A stretch of DNA of 64,000 nucleotides from Bombiscardovia apis (GTDB lineage: Bacteria; Actinomycetota; Actinomycetes; Actinomycetales; Bifidobacteriaceae): the NCBI RefSeq assembly GCF_033095945.1, contig NZ_AP026800.1, positions 930,001 through 994,000 of the forward strand, read 5' to 3'. Positions 24,870 to 34,556 of the stretch are shown here, piece by piece. The notes under the pieces were generated by a model that saw only the letters and a list, made by a program, of their open reading frames with translations, was not told where the DNA came from and ran no database searches. Numbering within the stretch: the first letter of the stretch is position 1; the number at the start of each line of letters is the position of its first letter. The position numbers and the translations under genes were made by a program.

Positions 24870-25718
24870 ATGGCAACAATCACTGCTGCACTTATTAAGG
24901 AGCTGCGCGACCAGACCGGTGCCGGCATGATGGATGTAAAAAAGGCACTCACCGAGGCTGACGGCGACATCGAGCGCGCCAAGGAGATCATCCGTACCAC
25001 TGGTATTCAGGCTGCTGGTGCCCGCGAGGGCCGTAAGGCTCAAGAAGGCCTCATCGCTTCTACTGTTGTAGAGGGTGGCGCTGGCCAGATTGGCTACGCC
25101 GTAGAGCTGAATTCCGAGACCGATTTCGTTGCTAAGACCCCTCAGTTCGTAGAGCTGGGCGAGGAAGTAGTAGCCGACGTTGCTAAGGCCGGTGCTACAA
25201 CTGCTGAGGAAGCTGAGCAAGCTCAGTCTAAGGCTGGCACTGTGCACGAGACCGTCGAAGAAGCTGCTGCTCTCTTCCACGAGCACGTGAAGGTAGGCCA
25301 GTTCGCTAAGGTTGAAGGCCCTTGCGTAGAGGTGTACGCTCACCGCAAGTCCGTGGAGATGCCTCCGTCGATCGTTGCTGTTGTAGCAACTGATGAGGCT
25401 GGTGCTTCCGTAGCTCACGAGGCTGCTCTGCAGATTTCTGCTATGGGTCCCCAGTGGCTCAAGCGCGAAGATGTTCCTGCTGAGGTAGTCGAGTCCGAGC
25501 GTCGTGTGGCTACTGAAAAGTCACAAGCTGAGGGCAAGCCCGAGCAGATTATCCCCAAGATTGTGGAAGGCCGCATGAACGCTTTCTACAAGGAGAACGT
25601 CTTGCTCGAACAGCAGTACGTCAAGGATCCGTCCAAGACTGTAGGCGACCTCTTCAAGCAGGCTGGCGGCCAGATTCTGGCTTTCGCTCGTCTCGAGGTC
25701 GGCAAGGGCGAAGAGTAA
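24870..25718 (+). CDS. tsf: Elongation factor Ts
   Basis: A 282-aa guanine-nucleotide exchange factor for EF-Tu. LIKELRDQTGAGMMDVKKAL is the N-terminal signature and YAVELNSETDFVAK the core contact motif. The dimerisation domain and the C-terminal KTVGDLF segment are present. The ATG at 24870 follows AGAGGAG, so the upstream TTG-opened frame is not used. It is terminated by the strong hairpin at 25739. Confidence 0.97.
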   Translation: MATITAALIKELRDQTGAGMMDVKKALTEADGDIERAKEIIRTTGIQAAGAREGRKAQEGLIASTVVEGGAGQIGYAVELNSETDFVAKTPQFVELGEEVVADVAKAGATTAEEAEQAQSKAGTVHETVEEAAALFHEHVKVGQFAKVEGPCVEVYAHRKSVEMPPSIVAVVATDEAGASVAHEAALQISAMGPQWLKREDVPAEVVESERRVATEKSQAEGKPEQIIPKIVEGRMNAFYKENVLLEQQYVKDPSKTVGDLFKQAGGQILAFARLEVGKGEE

Positions 25719-25738
25719 ATAACTACTTTTGCTCATAA

Positions 25739-25776
25739 CTAGGGCCGCTTTTCCTGTACGGGGAAAGCGGCCCTAG
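25739..25776 (+). terminator. Terminator after tsf
   Basis: A fully paired 16-bp stem (CTAGGGCCGCTTTTCC and its complement with one G-U) with a six-base loop is followed by ACGTTTTATG. Confidence 0.82.
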
Positions 25777-25879
25777 TACGTTTTATGCGCAGGGCTTTCT
25801 TGTCTCAGTTCGAGGTTAGTCTGGTCTTTGGGTTGCTGTGAGTAGTAGCGCTTCCCGCCCTAGGTAAGAAAGGCATCTA

Positions 25880-26638
25880 ATGACCTGCTCTGAGGTACGT
25901 GACGATCAACCTAATACACCGCGTAGAGTATTGCTGAAACTCTCAGGAGAAGCCTTTGGAGGCGGTGCTGTCGGTATTGATGTCAAGGTGGTCCAGCGTA
26001 TTGCTCAAGAAATTGTAGTTGCCGTACAAAATGGTGTACAGGTGGCTATCGTGGTCGGCGGCGGTAATTTCTTCAGAGGAGCGGAGCTGAGCCAAGCTGG
26101 AATTGAGCGTTCTCGTGGCGATTACATGGGTATGTTGGGCACCGTTATGAACTGCCTAGCACTGCAAGACTTTCTCGAACAGGCTGGCCAAGCTACCCGC
26201 GTTCAAACTGCTATCACTATGGGCCAAGTAGCTGAGCCTTACATTCCATTGAAAGCCATTCGGCACTTGGAAAAGGGGAGAGTTGTTATTTTTGGCGCCG
26301 GCGCTGGTTTACCCTATTTTTCTACCGATACTGTTTCTATCCAGCGAGCACTAGAGATACACTGCGTAGAAGTCCTTATGGGTAAAAATGGTGTAGACGG
26401 TATTTACACCGCGGATCCGCGCAAAGATCCGCAGGCCTCTATGTTCACTCGCTTGAGCTACAACAGAGCCTTGGTCGACAATTTAGCTGTTATGGATGCT
26501 TCGGCTCTTTCTATGGCGAGAGACAACGCTATGCCCATCCGCGTGTTTGGACTTGAAGGCGCTGGAAACGTAACCCGTACCCTTCAGGGCGAAGAGTTAG
26601 GCACGGTGGTGTGCGCGCAAGAATCTGTTACCCGCTAA
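25880..26638 (+). CDS. pyrH: UMP kinase
   Basis: A 252-aa amino-acid-kinase-fold enzyme phosphorylating UMP to [15 protein letters not shown] at residues 18-29, [21 protein letters not shown] and [12 protein letters not shown] follow the PyrH pattern. AAAGG precedes the ATG at 25880. It begins the block pyrH-frr-cdsA-rlmN, the standard gene order downstream of tsf. Confidence 0.96.
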   Translation: MTCSEVRDDQPNTPRRVLLKLSGEAFGGGAVGIDVKVVQRIAQEIVVAVQNGVQVAIVVGGGNFFRGAELSQAGIERSRGDYMGMLGTVMNCLALQDFLEQAGQATRVQTAITMGQVAEPYIPLKAIRHLEKGRVVIFGAGAGLPYFSTDTVSIQRALEIHCVEVLMGKNGVDGIYTADPRKDPQASMFTRLSYNRALVDNLAVMDASALSMARDNAMPIRVFGLEGAGNVTRTLQGEELGTVVCAQESVTR

Positions 26639-26682
26639 AGTCAGTAAAAGACAGTACATAAACGATAACAAGGAGTATTCTC

Positions 26683-27237
26683 ATGGCAAGTGTAGTAGAT
26701 CAAGCCAAAACGCAGATGGAAAAGACCTTAGAATCAACAAAGGAAAACTTTTCCGGTATTCGTACTGGTAGGGCTAACCCCTCATTTTTGAACGACATCG
26801 TAGTTGATTACTACGGCGCGCCAACCCCCATTAAGGCACTGGCTTCTATCTCAGTGCCGGAACCGCGTACTTTGGCTGTTACCCCCTTCGATATTTCTCA
26901 AGCGGCAGCAGTGGAAAAAGCGATTCGCGACTCAGACTTGGGGGTCAACCCCAGTCGTGACGGTAATGTCATTCGTGTCACTATGCCTGAGCTTACTGAG
27001 GAGCGGCGCAAGGATTACGTTAAACTCGCCAAGACCAAGGCTGAAGACGGTAAGGTGGCCCTGCGCAACATTCGTCGTAAGACTAAGGAAGGTATTGAGG
27101 CGAACGTCAAAGACGGCGAACTCAGCGAAGATGAGGGTGATCGTTTGCAGAAGGATTTGGATGCACTCACCAAACAAATGAGTACTCAAATTGACCAGTT
27201 GCTTGAGAGCAAACAAAAGGAAATTCTCGAAGTCTGA
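26683..27237 (+). CDS. frr: Ribosome recycling factor
   Basis: A 184-aa RRF that splits post-termination ribosomes together with EF-G. FSGIRTGRANPSFLNDIVVDYYGAPTPI-type N-terminal sequence, SDLGVNPSRDGNVIRV and PELTEERRKDYVK are diagnostic. ACAAGGAG before the ATG gives a firm start. Length is standard. Confidence 0.97.
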   Translation: MASVVDQAKTQMEKTLESTKENFSGIRTGRANPSFLNDIVVDYYGAPTPIKALASISVPEPRTLAVTPFDISQAAAVEKAIRDSDLGVNPSRDGNVIRVTMPELTEERRKDYVKLAKTKAEDGKVALRNIRRKTKEGIEANVKDGELSEDEGDRLQKDLDALTKQMSTQIDQLLESKQKEILEV

Positions 27238-27270
27238 TTTTGTCTTCACCCACGGGGTGTAACGCCGCAG

Positions 27271-28281
27271 ATGATTACAGAGGAGACCATGAAGCAGCCG
27301 CAGCAAGACCAGACTAGTCCAACGCTTGATACCATCAACACACGCACCGGGCGTAACATGCCTCAGGCAATTGCTACTGGAGTTCTGCTGGTGGTGGTGA
27401 TTTTGGGCTGCCTGTTGGTTAAACCTGATGCATTTATGCTGCTTATTGTCTGCTTTATGTCTCTGGGGTTGTGGGAGCTTAGGGTCGATTTTGCTACAGC
27501 AGGCTTAGATATTCCGATACTAGCTTTATGGGTGTGTTCGGCAGGCACAATATTGGCCATGTTTTATGGACGAGATCACGTGTTATGGATGGTAGCTGGT
27601 GTCTTCCTTACAGCTGTAATTGTTACTATCTGCGCGAGTTTCCAACATAGAGGCAGTAGACGGTTGGAACGCGCTGTAGCAAGCAAACTCAATTTTGCTG
27701 ATAGTCTTCCCAACCAGAGTGAATCCGGCAGCATCACCGAGGGTAATCCTCCTGTAGTGCGTGTGAACAGCCGCTATGCTAATGTGTCTGTTTCCTTGCT
27801 GACGGTTGTGTACATCACTTTTTTGGCTAACTTGATAGTTTTGCCTACGACGTTTGGCGGTCATCCAGTTGCACACGGCCTTATTTCTGTGTTTTTGCCA
27901 GCGGTAAGCGATATTGGTGGGCTTGCTTTCGGAGCTTGGCTGGGTAAGCACAAGCTCTCACCTCGTATCTCTCCTAAAAAGTCAGTGGAAGGCCTTTTGG
28001 GTTCGATGGGTTTGTGCATCATTGCTGCTGGAGCTATTTTTGCTTGCACATATCCACGTCAGGAGTGGGCACAGATTTGGTGGGTGGCAGTGCTGCTCGG
28101 CGCTATGGTAGGAATTACCGGTACTTTTGGAGATTTATCAGCCTCGCTCATTAAACGAGATTTAGGTATTAAAGACATGGGGCACTTGTTGAAGGGCCAC
28201 GGGGGAGTACTCGACAGAGTTGATTCCATCCTGATGTCAGCTCCCTTCATTGCAGGGCTTTTGTGGGTCACCGGTTTGTGA
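27271..28281 (+). CDS. cdsA: Phosphatidate cytidylyltransferase
   Basis: A 336-aa polytopic membrane enzyme forming CDP-diacylglycerol from phosphatidate and CTP. About eight hydrophobic segments are visible, and the family signature near the C-terminus reads KDMGHLLKGHGGVLDRVDS. The N-terminal 30 residues are hydrophilic. The start is either 27271 or the ATG at 27289, which has AGAGGAG but close spacing. Its product feeds pgsA further down the same strand. Confidence 0.91.
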   Translation: MITEETMKQPQQDQTSPTLDTINTRTGRNMPQAIATGVLLVVVILGCLLVKPDAFMLLIVCFMSLGLWELRVDFATAGLDIPILALWVCSAGTILAMFYGRDHVLWMVAGVFLTAVIVTICASFQHRGSRRLERAVASKLNFADSLPNQSESGSITEGNPPVVRVNSRYANVSVSLLTVVYITFLANLIVLPTTFGGHPVAHGLISVFLPAVSDIGGLAFGAWLGKHKLSPRISPKKSVEGLLGSMGLCIIAAGAIFACTYPRQEWAQIWWVAVLLGAMVGITGTFGDLSASLIKRDLGIKDMGHLLKGHGGVLDRVDSILMSAPFIAGLLWVTGL

Positions 28282-28350
28282 GACGCACACTAGCAAAAGT
28301 GAAAACACAATAACGTAATACCACCCACAGTTGCAGCAGAAAGAGAGCGC

Positions 28351-29532
28351 ATGTCGGCAGCCGATCTTGTAGAACAACCAGAAACCGGGATCACTCCGGG
28401 AGTTGAAAAGGGTGGTTTCCGTGATGTTTTAGCACCTGATCATGCTCGCAGAGGCAAACCACCCCTGCACTTCGTTGATATGAGTCATGCTGAGCGCATC
28501 ACCAGCGTTCAAGCCTTAGGTCTGCCTAAGTTCCGTGTACAGCAGTTGGCTAATCATTATTTCAACCACCTCAGCACTGATTCTCGTACCTACAGCGATT
28601 TCCCTGCTGCTAAGCGTGAAGAAGCTGCGCAACAATTTTTCCCTAACCTCATTACCGAGGTGACTCGTCAGGTAGCCGATAACGGCACTACGATAAAAAC
28701 TTTATGGGAGCTCTTCGACGGGTCTCGTATTGAGTCGGTACTTATGCGTTACACGAAGCGTACCACTCTGTGCATTTCTAGTCAGGTTGGCTGTGGCATG
28801 GGTTGCCCCTTCTGCGCTACTGGGCAGCTCGGACTGACGAGAAACATGTCAACAGGCGAAATTCTGGAGCAGGTGCGCGCCGCTGCAGTCATGATGCGCG
28901 ACGGGCAGGTGGCTGGTGGACCGGGAAGGCTTTCAAATGTGGTCTTCATGGGCATGGGTGAGCCGATGGGCAACTATAAGTCTGTCTTGGCGGCAGTGCG
29001 TCAGATGAGCGAGCTTCCTCCTGCCGGCTTTGGAATTTCTGCCCGAAGCATCACTATTTCCACTGTGGGAGTCGTTCCTGGTATCCGAAAGCTTACACAA
29101 GAGGGATTGCCGGTACGTCTGGCGGTCTCACTTCATGCTCCCAGCGACAAACTACGCGATGAACTGGTGCCTATGAACCGACGTTTCAATACCACTCAGG
29201 TGCTTGATGCAGCTCATGATTACTATTTGTCAAGTAAACGTAGAGTGAGTATTGAATATGCGCTCATGCGGGGTATCAATGACCAAGCTGAGCATGCCCA
29301 ACTCCTAGCCAAGCGCCTCAATCATTATGGCGACAACTGGGTGCATGTGAACCCGATTCCGCTTAATCCCATTGAAGGATCTCGCTGGACGGCCTCAAAG
29401 CCCGAAGACGAGCAGCAATTCCTTGAGATTCTGCATCGAGCCGGTATCACCGCGACGCTGCGCGACACCCGCGGTTCCGACATTGATGGCGCCTGCGGTC
29501 AGCTGGCAGCGAAAATGACGAAGCAGGCTTAA
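28351..29532 (+). CDS. rlmN: Dual-specificity RNA methyltransferase RlmN
   Basis: A 393-aa radical SAM enzyme methylating C2 of A2503 in 23S rRNA and A37 in some tRNAs. The cluster-binding motif is CGMGCPFC, followed by ATGQLGLTRN. FMGMGEPMGNY and the C-terminal GACGQL, holding the catalytic cysteine, are present. AAAGAGAG precedes the ATG. It lies in the conserved pyrH-frr-cdsA-rlmN order. Confidence 0.95.
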   Translation: MSAADLVEQPETGITPGVEKGGFRDVLAPDHARRGKPPLHFVDMSHAERITSVQALGLPKFRVQQLANHYFNHLSTDSRTYSDFPAAKREEAAQQFFPNLITEVTRQVADNGTTIKTLWELFDGSRIESVLMRYTKRTTLCISSQVGCGMGCPFCATGQLGLTRNMSTGEILEQVRAAAVMMRDGQVAGGPGRLSNVVFMGMGEPMGNYKSVLAAVRQMSELPPAGFGISARSITISTVGVVPGIRKLTQEGLPVRLAVSLHAPSDKLRDELVPMNRRFNTTQVLDAAHDYYLSSKRRVSIEYALMRGINDQAEHAQLLAKRLNHYGDNWVHVNPIPLNPIEGSRWTASKPEDEQQFLEILHRAGITATLRDTRGSDIDGACGQLAAKMTKQA

Positions 29533-29577
29533 CGCGTTCGATGCGCGCAATCGTGTATTTGGCCGTATTATAGGAGC

Positions 29578-30489
29578 ATGATGACCTACGCATACATACC
29601 CTCGCCACCGATTTCCACCTTCTCCATCGGTTCCTTCCCCATACACATCTACGCGCTCACGATGCTTGCAGCAATCGCCGTCGCAGCTTGGATGACTGCC
29701 GTGCGTTGGAAAAGGCAGGGGGGTAGTTACGAGCAAATTCTAGACATCACTATTTGCGCAGTGCCGGCGGGAATCATCGGAGCTAGGCTCTACCATGTTG
29801 CTACAACTCCTGAACGTTTCTTTGGGTCAAACGGCAATTTTTGGAACATTTTTAATCTGCGTCAAGGTGGCTTAGGTATTTGGGGCGCGGTACTTTTGGG
29901 TGGTCTTGCAGCATGGGCATGGTGCCGTCATAAGCATTACCCAGCAGCCATTCTCGGCGATGCTGTAGCCCCATCTTTACTCGTTGCTCAAGCAATTGGT
30001 CGCTTGGGAAATTGGTTTAATCAGGAGCTCTATGGTTCGCCCACTACCTTGCCTTGGGGGCTGAAACTCAACCAGACCGGTAGCGCACTTGGTGCCAAAG
30101 AGCAGTGCTACGATGGAGCAACTTGCCCAACGGGCACCCTTTTCCACCCAACTTTTTTGTATGAGATGATTTGGAATCTTATTGGTGCGGCTCTCCTAAT
30201 TTGGCTGGGACGAAAGACAATCAACAAGCTCAAAGCTGGGTCGCTCTTTACTATATATATCATGTGGTACACAGCTGGTCGCACCTGGATTGAAGCCCTA
30301 CGTATCGATTTCGCCCACGAGTTCTTGGGTGTGCGTATTAACGTGTGGGTTTCTATTATTGTCTTCCTTGTGGGAGCCTTCGCTTTTATCTTGGTCAACC
30401 GTTACGGCAAGAGCATTACCCTCCTATCCGAAAAGTTACGAACGATTACCGAACTCGAGCAGCGTCAGTCCGTCTCGCAGACCTCATAG
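29578..30489 (+). CDS. lgt: Prolipoprotein diacylglyceryl transferase
   Basis: A 303-aa integral membrane enzyme that attaches diacylglycerol to the lipobox cysteine of prelipoproteins. The Lgt signature GRLGNWFNQELYG is near residue 140, and seven hydrophobic segments are visible. The first ATG at 29578 directly follows TAGGAGC; the second, at 29581, has better spacing. Substrates in this window include the lipoproteins at 3792, 18688 and 53353. Confidence 0.94.
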   Translation: MMTYAYIPSPPISTFSIGSFPIHIYALTMLAAIAVAAWMTAVRWKRQGGSYEQILDITICAVPAGIIGARLYHVATTPERFFGSNGNFWNIFNLRQGGLGIWGAVLLGGLAAWAWCRHKHYPAAILGDAVAPSLLVAQAIGRLGNWFNQELYGSPTTLPWGLKLNQTGSALGAKEQCYDGATCPTGTLFHPTFLYEMIWNLIGAALLIWLGRKTINKLKAGSLFTIYIMWYTAGRTWIEALRIDFAHEFLGVRINVWVSIIVFLVGAFAFILVNRYGKSITLLSEKLRTITELEQRQSVSQTS

Positions 30490-30499
30490 AATGGAAGTT

Positions 30500-31165
30500 A
30501 TGAATATTCAGATAGCACCAAGTATCCTGTCAGCCGACTTCGCCAACCTTGAGCGCGACCTGAACGCTATTTCCAGCGCAGACATGGTCCACGTTGACGT
30601 TATGGATCATCACTTTGTACCCAACCTTACCTTGGGCGAGCCTATCGTTAAGCGTATTTGCGAGGTGACTGATCTTCCGGTTGACGTCCATCTGATGATT
30701 GAAGATCCCGACCGCTGGGCGCCTGAATTCGCGAAGCTAGGTGTAGATTCGGTCACCTTCCACATGGGTGCCACACATGCCCCTGTACGCTTGGCCAGGC
30801 AGCTACGCGATATGGGTGTCAAGGCATCCTTTGCCGTGCGCCCTGCCGAGTCAGTAGAGCCTCTGTTCGACATTCTTGACGAGTTCGACATGGTGCTGGT
30901 CATGACGGTGGAGCCTGGCTTTGGCGGGCAAAAATTCCTTGATAACCAAATGGGTAAAGTACGCCGTCTGCGCGACCAAATCACAGCCCGTGGTCTAAAT
31001 ACGCGCATCCAGGTCGACGGTGGTGTCAGTGCCCAAACGGCTCACATCGTGGCCGAGGCTGGCGCAGATGTACTCGTCGCTGGATCTGCAGTGTATGGCG
31101 CAGATAATCCCAACCAGGCCATAGATGACATCCGTCAAGCTGCACAAGCAGCCTTCCGCGCTTAA
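30500..31165 (+). CDS. rpe: Ribulose-phosphate 3-epimerase
   Basis: A 221-aa TIM-barrel enzyme interconverting ribulose-5-P and xylulose-5-P. The latter is the substrate of phosphoketolase in the bifid shunt. IQIAPSILSADFANLE opens the protein; MVHVDVMDHHFVPNLTLG, VHLMIEDP, MTVEPGFGGQKF and IQVDGGV are all characteristic. The start at ATG 30500 gives the usual family N-terminus; ATG 30491 would add three residues. It is ten bases after lgt. Confidence 0.94.
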   Translation: MNIQIAPSILSADFANLERDLNAISSADMVHVDVMDHHFVPNLTLGEPIVKRICEVTDLPVDVHLMIEDPDRWAPEFAKLGVDSVTFHMGATHAPVRLARQLRDMGVKASFAVRPAESVEPLFDILDEFDMVLVMTVEPGFGGQKFLDNQMGKVRRLRDQITARGLNTRIQVDGGVSAQTAHIVAEAGADVLVAGSAVYGADNPNQAIDDIRQAAQAAFRA

Positions 31166-31211
31166 TCTGGCTGGTGAAGACGATGTTAAACCGACCACTT
31201 GCGAGACTGTT

Positions 31212-31829
31212 ATGACTCACCCCATCATTGAGAGGTTTTCTCGCAGCAAGTACTCGCCTGACCCGCGAGATGTGATTTGGACAGTGCCCAATGTCATTTC
31301 CTTGCTGCGTATCCTCTCAATTCCGGTGATTGCCTATCTCGTGGCGCGTCGGCATTTGATTATTGCCTTAGTTGTCTTGCTTATTTCAGCGATTTCTGAC
31401 GGCGTAGACGGCATTATCGCACGCAGATTCAACCAAGTCTCTAAGCTGGGGCAGATACTCGACCCTATAGCCGACCGCCTGCTCATTTTGAGCAGTGTGC
31501 TAGCACTCAGCATTGCTAATATTCTTCCTTGGTGGCTCTTGGTCTTGGTTGGCTTACGTGATGTACTAATGGGTATCTTGGTGCTGTGTCTAGCCCAGCA
31601 TGACTACGGACCGCTTCCCGTACACTTCGCTGGTAAAACTGGCACAGCTGTTCTTATGCTGGCGATTCCTGCTCTTATTCTGGCTGATGCTTGGCATTCG
31701 CCCTTCTTCCAGGTACTCCACTTGATTGCTTTAGGAGCTGTAATTTGGGGAGTGGGCTTGTACTGGCTAGCCGGGTGCTTCTATGCTCAGCAAGGCATCG
31801 CGCTCATGAGGCAGGATGCCCGCCAATGA
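31212..31829 (+). CDS. pgsA: CDP-alcohol phosphatidyltransferase (PgsA-like)
   Basis: A 205-aa membrane enzyme of the CDP-alcohol phosphatidyltransferase family, probably making phosphatidylglycerol phosphate. The catalytic motif D-x2-DG-x2-AR-x8-G-x3-D-x3-D is complete in SDGVDGIIARR through LDPIADR. Five hydrophobic segments are visible. The ATG at 31212 is favoured since a start at 31125 would overlap rpe by 41 bases. The gene heads a cluster equivalent to mycobacterial Rv1822-Rv1828 and overlaps the following DUF881 gene by four bases. Confidence 0.86.
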   Translation: MTHPIIERFSRSKYSPDPRDVIWTVPNVISLLRILSIPVIAYLVARRHLIIALVVLLISAISDGVDGIIARRFNQVSKLGQILDPIADRLLILSSVLALSIANILPWWLLVLVGLRDVLMGILVLCLAQHDYGPLPVHFAGKTGTAVLMLAIPALILADAWHSPFFQVLHLIALGAVIWGVGLYWLAGCFYAQQGIALMRQDARQ

Positions 31830-32782
31830 GTGAATCCAGTCCGCAGCCAGGTTCGTTCCCCGTTCCGGTGGAGCGCGCTCTGATACATCGGCGGGCTGTC
31901 TTTTCAGAACATACTGCGGGTTTGGGCAGCCACTATGCTAAAGACGAGAATGAACAGGTGCATTCTTCTGGCCGCCGTAGACAGGTATACGACGAGTCCT
32001 TGCGACTAATCGACGACCTTACGAATCGTCCAGTTGATCCCCTCTTCGAAGATGCTAGACTGATTCCTCACAGCCAGCGTTCGGCTCTTGCTGTTTGGAC
32101 CAACCGTATCATTGTCTTTGTAATCTGCGTGGCTGTGGGGCTAGGCGTGGCATCAATTGTTCAGGTCCTCCACAAAGATCCACGGCAGAAGGTGCGTGAA
32201 AAGCTGATTGCGCAAATACAGACCACCAATCAGCGCTCAGACAGTTTACAAGGTCAAGTCAGTCAACTCCACGGAGAGATTGACCGGCTCACCGACCAAG
32301 TTGGTGCCAATACTGCCGGGAAAAATGCCTCTGACAACGACATTTTGAACGGCACGGTGGCCGTCCACGGACCCGGTATCAAGCTTACGATAACCAACCC
32401 AATTGTGAGCAAAGAAAGCAAAGATAAGAGCGAGCAATCTCGGGTAATTACTGACTCCGACTTGCAATGGTTTACGACTCAGCTGTGGTCAGCGGGTGCT
32501 GAAGCTATATCGATCAATGGAAAACGTATTGGTACTCAGACTTCAATTCGGCTGGCAGGGCAAACTGTTCTTGTAGGGACAGACTCGGTTCAAAGCCCTT
32601 ATCAGATTGAAGCAATTGGAGACAGACAGCGCTTGAGCGATCATTTTGCCCAAGCTGATCAGCGCGATTATCTCAAGCAGTTGCGCGGAGTCAACATCAC
32701 CTTGCAGATTTCATCTGCCAAAGATATTACACTGAAAGCAGCGGGGAATTCAGATTTATCGTATGCGAAGAGGAGCAAGTAG
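31826..32782 (+). CDS. DUF881 membrane protein
   Basis: A 318-aa protein with a 90-residue cytoplasmic N-terminus, one membrane helix (IIVFVICVAVGLGVASIV) and a coiled-coil segment. The DUF881 domain includes GPGIKLTITNP and LWSAGAEAISINGKRI. DUF881 proteins occur in division/sporulation-linked clusters of Gram-positive bacteria; their exact role is unknown. The ATGA overlap with pgsA indicates coupling. A second DUF881 protein lies two genes downstream, flanking sbp, as in mycobacteria. Confidence 0.87.
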   Translation: MSESSPQPGSFPVPVERALIHRRAVFSEHTAGLGSHYAKDENEQVHSSGRRRQVYDESLRLIDDLTNRPVDPLFEDARLIPHSQRSALAVWTNRIIVFVICVAVGLGVASIVQVLHKDPRQKVREKLIAQIQTTNQRSDSLQGQVSQLHGEIDRLTDQVGANTAGKNASDNDILNGTVAVHGPGIKLTITNPIVSKESKDKSEQSRVITDSDLQWFTTQLWSAGAEAISINGKRIGTQTSIRLAGQTVLVGTDSVQSPYQIEAIGDRQRLSDHFAQADQRDYLKQLRGVNITLQISSAKDITLKAAGNSDLSYAKRSK

Positions 32783-32784
32783 GC

Positions 32785-33117
32785 ATGGCGGCTATATTAG
32801 GGCTAATCGTTGGGGTTATCGCCGGCATTTTTCTCCAACCAGATATTCCGGTTGCTCTTCAGCCTTATCTACCAATCATGGTTGTCGCAGCTTTAGACGC
32901 GCTCTTGGGGGCTGCTCGTTCCTATTTTGAACGCTCATTTTCCGATCGCGTCTTTGTGATTTCTTTTTTCTCTAACGTCATTACTGCCACCCTTCTGGTT
33001 TTCTTAGGCAATCAGCTGGGTGTGGGGTCCCAGCTTTCAACGGCCGTGATCGTGGTCTTGGGCATCCGAATATTCTCAAACGTGTCCTCTCTGCGACGAT
33101 TCATCTTTAAGGGCTGA
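32785..33117 (+). CDS. sbp: Small basic protein Sbp (DUF1290)
   Basis: A 110-aa protein with three membrane helices. AAILGLIVGVIAGIFLQPDIP and LGIRIFSNVSSLRRFIF are typical for DUF1290/Sbp. It is nested between two DUF881 genes, beginning two bases after the first and overlapping the second by one base. Its function is not known beyond envelope association. Confidence 0.9.
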   Translation: MAAILGLIVGVIAGIFLQPDIPVALQPYLPIMVVAALDALLGAARSYFERSFSDRVFVISFFSNVITATLLVFLGNQLGVGSQLSTAVIVVLGIRIFSNVSSLRRFIFKG

Positions 33118-33959
33118 TGCCAATGCCTTGGATTAAGAAGTTACACACTGATGCCGGTGATGAGCCGGTTCGCATTCCTCCGAAGGCCAAAGGTCGCATT
33201 CACGGTGGGGGAGATGACACTACTACCGGCTCATTCCCTGTAGTTCGGCGTAAGCCCGGACATGTGCTGGACGCACGTTTTAGCAGGGTTAAGGTGCTCA
33301 CCAGCTTGTTGGTTGCTTTCTTGACAGCTTTGCTGGGCTTTGGCTATATGGTGCAGGTCAACAATACCAAGTCCTCCTACGAAGGTTTGAGCGAGGAAGA
33401 ACTGGTACGCTTACTTGATGAAACTAGCACTCAGGTAGATAAGCTCGAAGAGCGTAAAAGTCAGCTGAGTCAGCAGCTCAGTTCCATTAAATCTTCTGCT
33501 GATAAACAACAGGAGGCTGCGCGTATTGCCCAGCAGAATGAGCAGAGTTCAGGGATTTTAGCAGGCCATTTGCCAGCCAAGGGCAAGGGTGTCACTATTA
33601 CTATCGATGAAAGCGGCGATAGAATTGACGCTGCTACCATGTTCACAGTTATCGAAGAGCTGAGAAACGCCGGAGCAGAGGTGATTGCCTGCAACGATGT
33701 TCGTGTAGTGACATCAACCTATGTTAAAGATACGAAACAAGGTATTGACTTAGACGGAAGTAAGCTTCATTCTCCCTACGAATTCAACGCAATCGGAGAC
33801 CCGGATGCCCTCCAGAATGCAGTACAAATCGCCGGGGGAGTGGGTTCTCGAATCAAGGTTCAATTCCACGCTTCTGTATCAGTTCAGCAGTCAAACAGTG
33901 TCAAAATTGACCAGATTCGTCTTCCTCAGCACTATCAGTACGCACAGACTGTAGAATAG
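33117..33959 (+). CDS. DUF881 membrane protein, second copy
   Basis: A 280-aa protein with a charged N-terminus of about 60 residues, one membrane helix (LTSLLVAFLTALLGFGYMV) and a coiled coil around residues 90-135. The DUF881 domain is GKGVTITIDESGDR followed by LRNAGAEVIACNDVRVV. The ATG overlaps the sbp stop by one base. It resembles the Rv1825 position of the mycobacterial cluster. Confidence 0.87.
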   Translation: MPMPWIKKLHTDAGDEPVRIPPKAKGRIHGGGDDTTTGSFPVVRRKPGHVLDARFSRVKVLTSLLVAFLTALLGFGYMVQVNNTKSSYEGLSEEELVRLLDETSTQVDKLEERKSQLSQQLSSIKSSADKQQEAARIAQQNEQSSGILAGHLPAKGKGVTITIDESGDRIDAATMFTVIEELRNAGAEVIACNDVRVVTSTYVKDTKQGIDLDGSKLHSPYEFNAIGDPDALQNAVQIAGGVGSRIKVQFHASVSVQQSNSVKIDQIRLPQHYQYAQTVE

Positions 33960-33964
33960 GGCTT

Positions 33965-34414
33965 ATGACAGAACCGATTCCTACCGCAGGTGAAACGACC
34001 ATCATTGGCATGCCTGCTTTGCATATACCTGTAACTGCTACTGGAGATCGCCCACTGACGCAAGACGATTTGGACACTATCTCAGGACTGGCGCCAGGAA
34101 CAGCGCTTCTCATTTCAACTAGGGGAGCGGTTTCTGGCTCTCGCTACTTGCTTGACGAAGATGAAGTCAGCGTGGGCAGGGATCCACAAGCGGACATCTT
34201 GCTTGATGATTCGACTGTGTCTCGCACACACGCGCTTTTTACCCGCCAAGGTGAGAACTATAGTGTGCGGGATTCGGGAAGTCTAAATGGTACTTATGTC
34301 AATCGACAGCGTGTAGACGAAGCTGATTTGCACAACGGTGACGAGATTATGATAGGGAAGTTCCGGTTAGTGTATTTCAACAGCTCAGCCTTGGCCCAAG
34401 TCTCTTCAGAATAA
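33965..34414 (+). CDS. garA: FHA-domain protein of the GarA/OdhI type
   Basis: A 149-aa protein with a C-terminal forkhead-associated domain: SVGRDPQADILLDDSTVSRTHA and DSGSLNGTYVNRQRV carry the phosphothreonine-binding residues. The N-terminus has GETTIIGMP, equivalent to the ETT motif phosphorylated by Pkn kinases in GarA/OdhI, which then folds onto the FHA domain and controls 2-oxoglutarate metabolism. Bifidobacteria lack a complete TCA cycle, so the target here may differ. The position between DUF881 and the MerR gene matches Rv1827; the gcvH usually found beside it is absent. Confidence 0.86.
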   Translation: MTEPIPTAGETTIIGMPALHIPVTATGDRPLTQDDLDTISGLAPGTALLISTRGAVSGSRYLLDEDEVSVGRDPQADILLDDSTVSRTHALFTRQGENYSVRDSGSLNGTYVNRQRVDEADLHNGDEIMIGKFRLVYFNSSALAQVSSE

Positions 34415-34556
34415 ACATTGTTGTAATTTCTCTGTTGTCATTTGTAGTCGTTTGACGAGGATTGTCGAGCCCAAAGCCTGACATACTGGAATAGTCGTAC
34501 ACTGAGTACTAGAACGAACATAACAGAGCAAGTTAGACACAGAAGGGAACACGTCG